Assembly (NCBI RefSeq): GCF_041449215.1
Contig: NZ_JBGNFV010000001.1
Location: 1,959,001-2,023,000, forward strand
Direction of reading: 5' to 3'
Origin: Roseivirga sp. BDSF3-8
GTDB taxonomy: Bacteria > Bacteroidota > Bacteroidia > Cytophagales > Cyclobacteriaceae
Length of the DNA: 64,000 bases
The notes beneath the pieces were generated by a model. The model was given only the letters and a program-made list of their open reading frames with translations. It was not told the DNA's origin and did not search any database. The position numbers and the translations under genes were made by a program. This document shows, piece after piece, positions 62,416-64,000 of the stretch. Numbering within the stretch: position 1 is the stretch's first letter; every line of letters begins with the position of its first letter.

Positions 62416-64000
62416 ACCGTTGCATCTCAATTTTCAGGAACTGGGCGGTATAACTGTCGCTTTTTGAAATAACCTCTTCCGGCGTTCCTTTTGCCACAAT
62501 GTTCCCTCCTTTGTCACCACCTTCGGGACCAAGGTCTACAATGTGGTCGGCTACCTTTACCACATCCATATTGTGCTCAATGACTAAAACGGTATTTCCC
62601 TTGTCTACCAGTCTATTAAGTACATCAAGCAAATGCTGAATATCCTGAAAATGCAGCCCTGTGGTAGGCTCATCCAGAATATAAAGCGTTTTCCCGGTAT
62701 CTCTCTTGGATAGCTCGGTAGAAAGTTTAACCCGCTGGGCCTCTCCGCCGCTGAGGGTAGTAGCATGCTGGCCGAGGGTAATGTAGCCAAGCCCAACATC
62801 ATTCAGGGTTTGGATCTTACGACGAATTTTTGGCTGATTATCGAAAAACTCAACGGCCTGCTCTACTGTCATATCGAGCACATCGGAAATGGATTTGCCT
62901 TTGAAGCGAACTTCAAGGGTTTCGCGATTATATCTTTTGCCTTTGCAGGTTTCACAGGGTACGTGAACGTCTGGTAGAAAGTCCATTTCAATAACTCTCA
63001 TGCCAGCCCCTTCACAGGTTTCGCACCTTCCTCCTTTCACATTAAAGCTGAAGCGCCCGGGTTTATAGCCACGGATCTTAGCCTCAGGAAGCTCGGCAAA
63101 CAGGGCTCTGATATCGGTGAAGACTCCTGTGTATGTGGCAGGGTTGGACCTTGGGGTACGGCCTATAGGGGATTGATCTACTTCTATTACCTTGTCAATA
63201 TCTTCAAGGCCTTTTACTTTCTTGTACGAGAGGGGCTCTTTCCTGCTGCGAAAGAAATGCTGGTTGAGTATAGGGAACAGGGTATCGTGAATAAGGGTGG
63301 ATTTGCCACTACCACTTACTCCTGTGATACATATAAACTTACCGAGCGGTAGCTTAAGGTTGACATTTTTAAGGTTATGCCCACTGGCTCCGGTCAGGGT
63401 GAGGGACTTTCCGTTGCCTTCACGCCTCTGTTCGGGTATGGCTATGGTAACTTTACCCTGAAGATAACGGGCAGTGAGGCTATTATCTGCCATAAGCTTT
63501 TGGGGTGAGCCGGCGGCCACAATCTGGCCACCGTGGCGCCCAGCACCCGGCCCTATATCAATGATAAAATCTGATTCGAGCATCATATCCCGATCATGTT
63601 CTACCACAATGACGGTATTGCCCAGATCGCGAAGGTCTTTGAGGGCCTGAATGAGTTTGATATTGTCCCGCTGATGGAGGCCGATGCTTGGCTCATCGAG
63701 AATATACAGTACTCCGACGAGTTGGGTGCCTATTTGTGTGGCGAGCCTAATACGTTGTGCCTCACCACCACTGAGAGTCCGAAGCGGCCGGTTCAGGTGG
63801 AGGTAATCAAGTCCTACTCCAAGGAGAAAGCCAACGCGCTTTCTTATCTCTTTGAGTACTTCCTGGGCTATAACTTTTTGCCGGTCACTAATATTTTCTT
63901 CGACTGTATCAAACCACTGACCGAGATGGAATATATCGAGACGGGCAAGCTCAGCAATATTCTTTCCTCCAAACTTGAAGTGAAGGCTTTCTTTTTTAAG
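62414..64000 (-). CDS. uvrA: excinuclease ABC subunit A, C-terminal part (5' end outside window)
   Basis: The last 528 residues of UvrA, continuing in frame beyond 64000. The first part carries the end of the N-terminal ATPase: [16 protein letters not shown] (signature) and [16 protein letters not shown] (Walker B). The second ATPase has Walker [13 protein letters not shown], the zinc cysteines in CETCEGAG and CETCKGKRY, and [17 protein letters not shown]. UvrA finds DNA damage and loads UvrB. The GTG at 63607 is internal and not a start. Confidence 0.96.
   Translation of the reverse strand, partial: LKKESLHFKFGGKNIAELARLDIFHLGQWFDTVEENISDRQKVIAQEVLKEIRKRVGFLLGVGLDYLHLNRPLRTLSGGEAQRIRLATQIGTQLVGVLYILDEPSIGLHQRDNIKLIQALKDLRDLGNTVIVVEHDRDMMLESDFIIDIGPGAGRHGGQIVAAGSPQKLMADNSLTARYLQGKVTIAIPEQRREGNGKSLTLTGASGHNLKNVNLKLPLGKFICITGVSGSGKSTLIHDTLFPILNQHFFRSRKEPLSYKKVKGLEDIDKVIEVDQSPIGRTPRSNPATYTGVFTDIRALFAELPEAKIRGYKPGRFSFNVKGGRCETCEGAGMRVIEMDFLPDVHVPCETCKGKRYNRETLEVRFKGKSISDVLDMTVEQAVEFFDNQPKIRRKIQTLNDVGLGYITLGQHATTLSGGEAQRVKLSTELSKRDTGKTLYILDEPTTGLHFQDIQHLLDVLNRLVDKGNTVLVIEHNMDVVKVADHIVDLGPEGGDKGGNIVAKGTPEEVISKSDSYTAQFLKIEMQR

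Noticed and set aside
1-64000. CRISPR arrays, tRNA genes, rRNA genes, insertion sequences, prophage
   Set aside because: I looked through the intergenic regions and found no regular repeats, no tRNA T-loop pattern, and no transposase or phage protein.

Overview
The window is chromosomal DNA of a Bacteroidota bacterium, most likely of the Cytophagales (class Cytophagia). The evidence is a complete porP-gldK-gldL-gldM-gldN block and a SprE/PorW lipoprotein (type IX secretion and gliding), a DUF1573 lipoprotein next to yajC, DUF4271 beside hemD, LytS/LytTR-type two-component signalling, Bacteroidota promoter boxes (TAnnTTTG, once with a TTG element 19 bases upstream), and frequent TTG/GTG starts with little Shine-Dalgarno signal. 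I found no rRNA, tRNA, CRISPR array, insertion sequence or prophage. The genus is not determined.

Layout. 1-3013: tail of an isocitrate dehydrogenase gene, then a DUF1573 lipoprotein, yajC, a YbbR-like protein and coaE. 3020-8437: a short-chain dehydrogenase, a secreted M14 peptidase, and a TonB-dependent receptor followed by a nitroreductase. 8434-13912: a lipid/polyketide gene group with a methyltransferase, a type III polyketide synthase, a UbiA prenyltransferase, an FAD oxidoreductase and an NmrA/DUF2867 protein. 14164-19036: a receiver-like protein without its acidic pocket, an arsenosugar-type ArsM, an aspartyl protease with a PDZ domain, and an ABC permease with a reduced second half. 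19245-21714: peroxiredoxin and AhpD, then oxyR on the other strand. Between them lies a 47-codon gene that looks like a lanthipeptide precursor. 21718-32190: assorted metabolic and membrane genes, ending in a second methyltransferase and UbiA-like pair. 32257-39222 (minus strand): an M23 peptidase, a bactofilin, atpZ, an AtpI-like protein, then atpB-E-F-H-A-G; the beta and epsilon genes are absent. 39334-46136: SprE/PorW, PBP1A and uvrC. 46195-54007 (minus strand): DUF4271, hemD, porP and gldKLMN. 54131-64000: hemW, a cyclase, a TerB-like protein, an M1 peptidase, a LytTR two-component operon, NDH-2, a small secreted protein, and the 3' part of uvrA.

How the genes work together. PorP, GldKLMN and SprE/PorW are parts of one secretion and gliding machine. 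The M23 peptidase and bactofilin form a likely cell-wall shape module that runs directly into the ATP synthase operon. Peroxiredoxin, AhpD and OxyR form a peroxide-defence locus. The type III PKS group resembles the Streptomyces srsABC logic (synthase, methyltransferase, flavoprotein) with an added prenyltransferase. It probably makes a modified phenolic or quinone lipid, but the product cannot be read from the sequence. The least expected item is the orphan lanthipeptide-like gene at 20548-20691.
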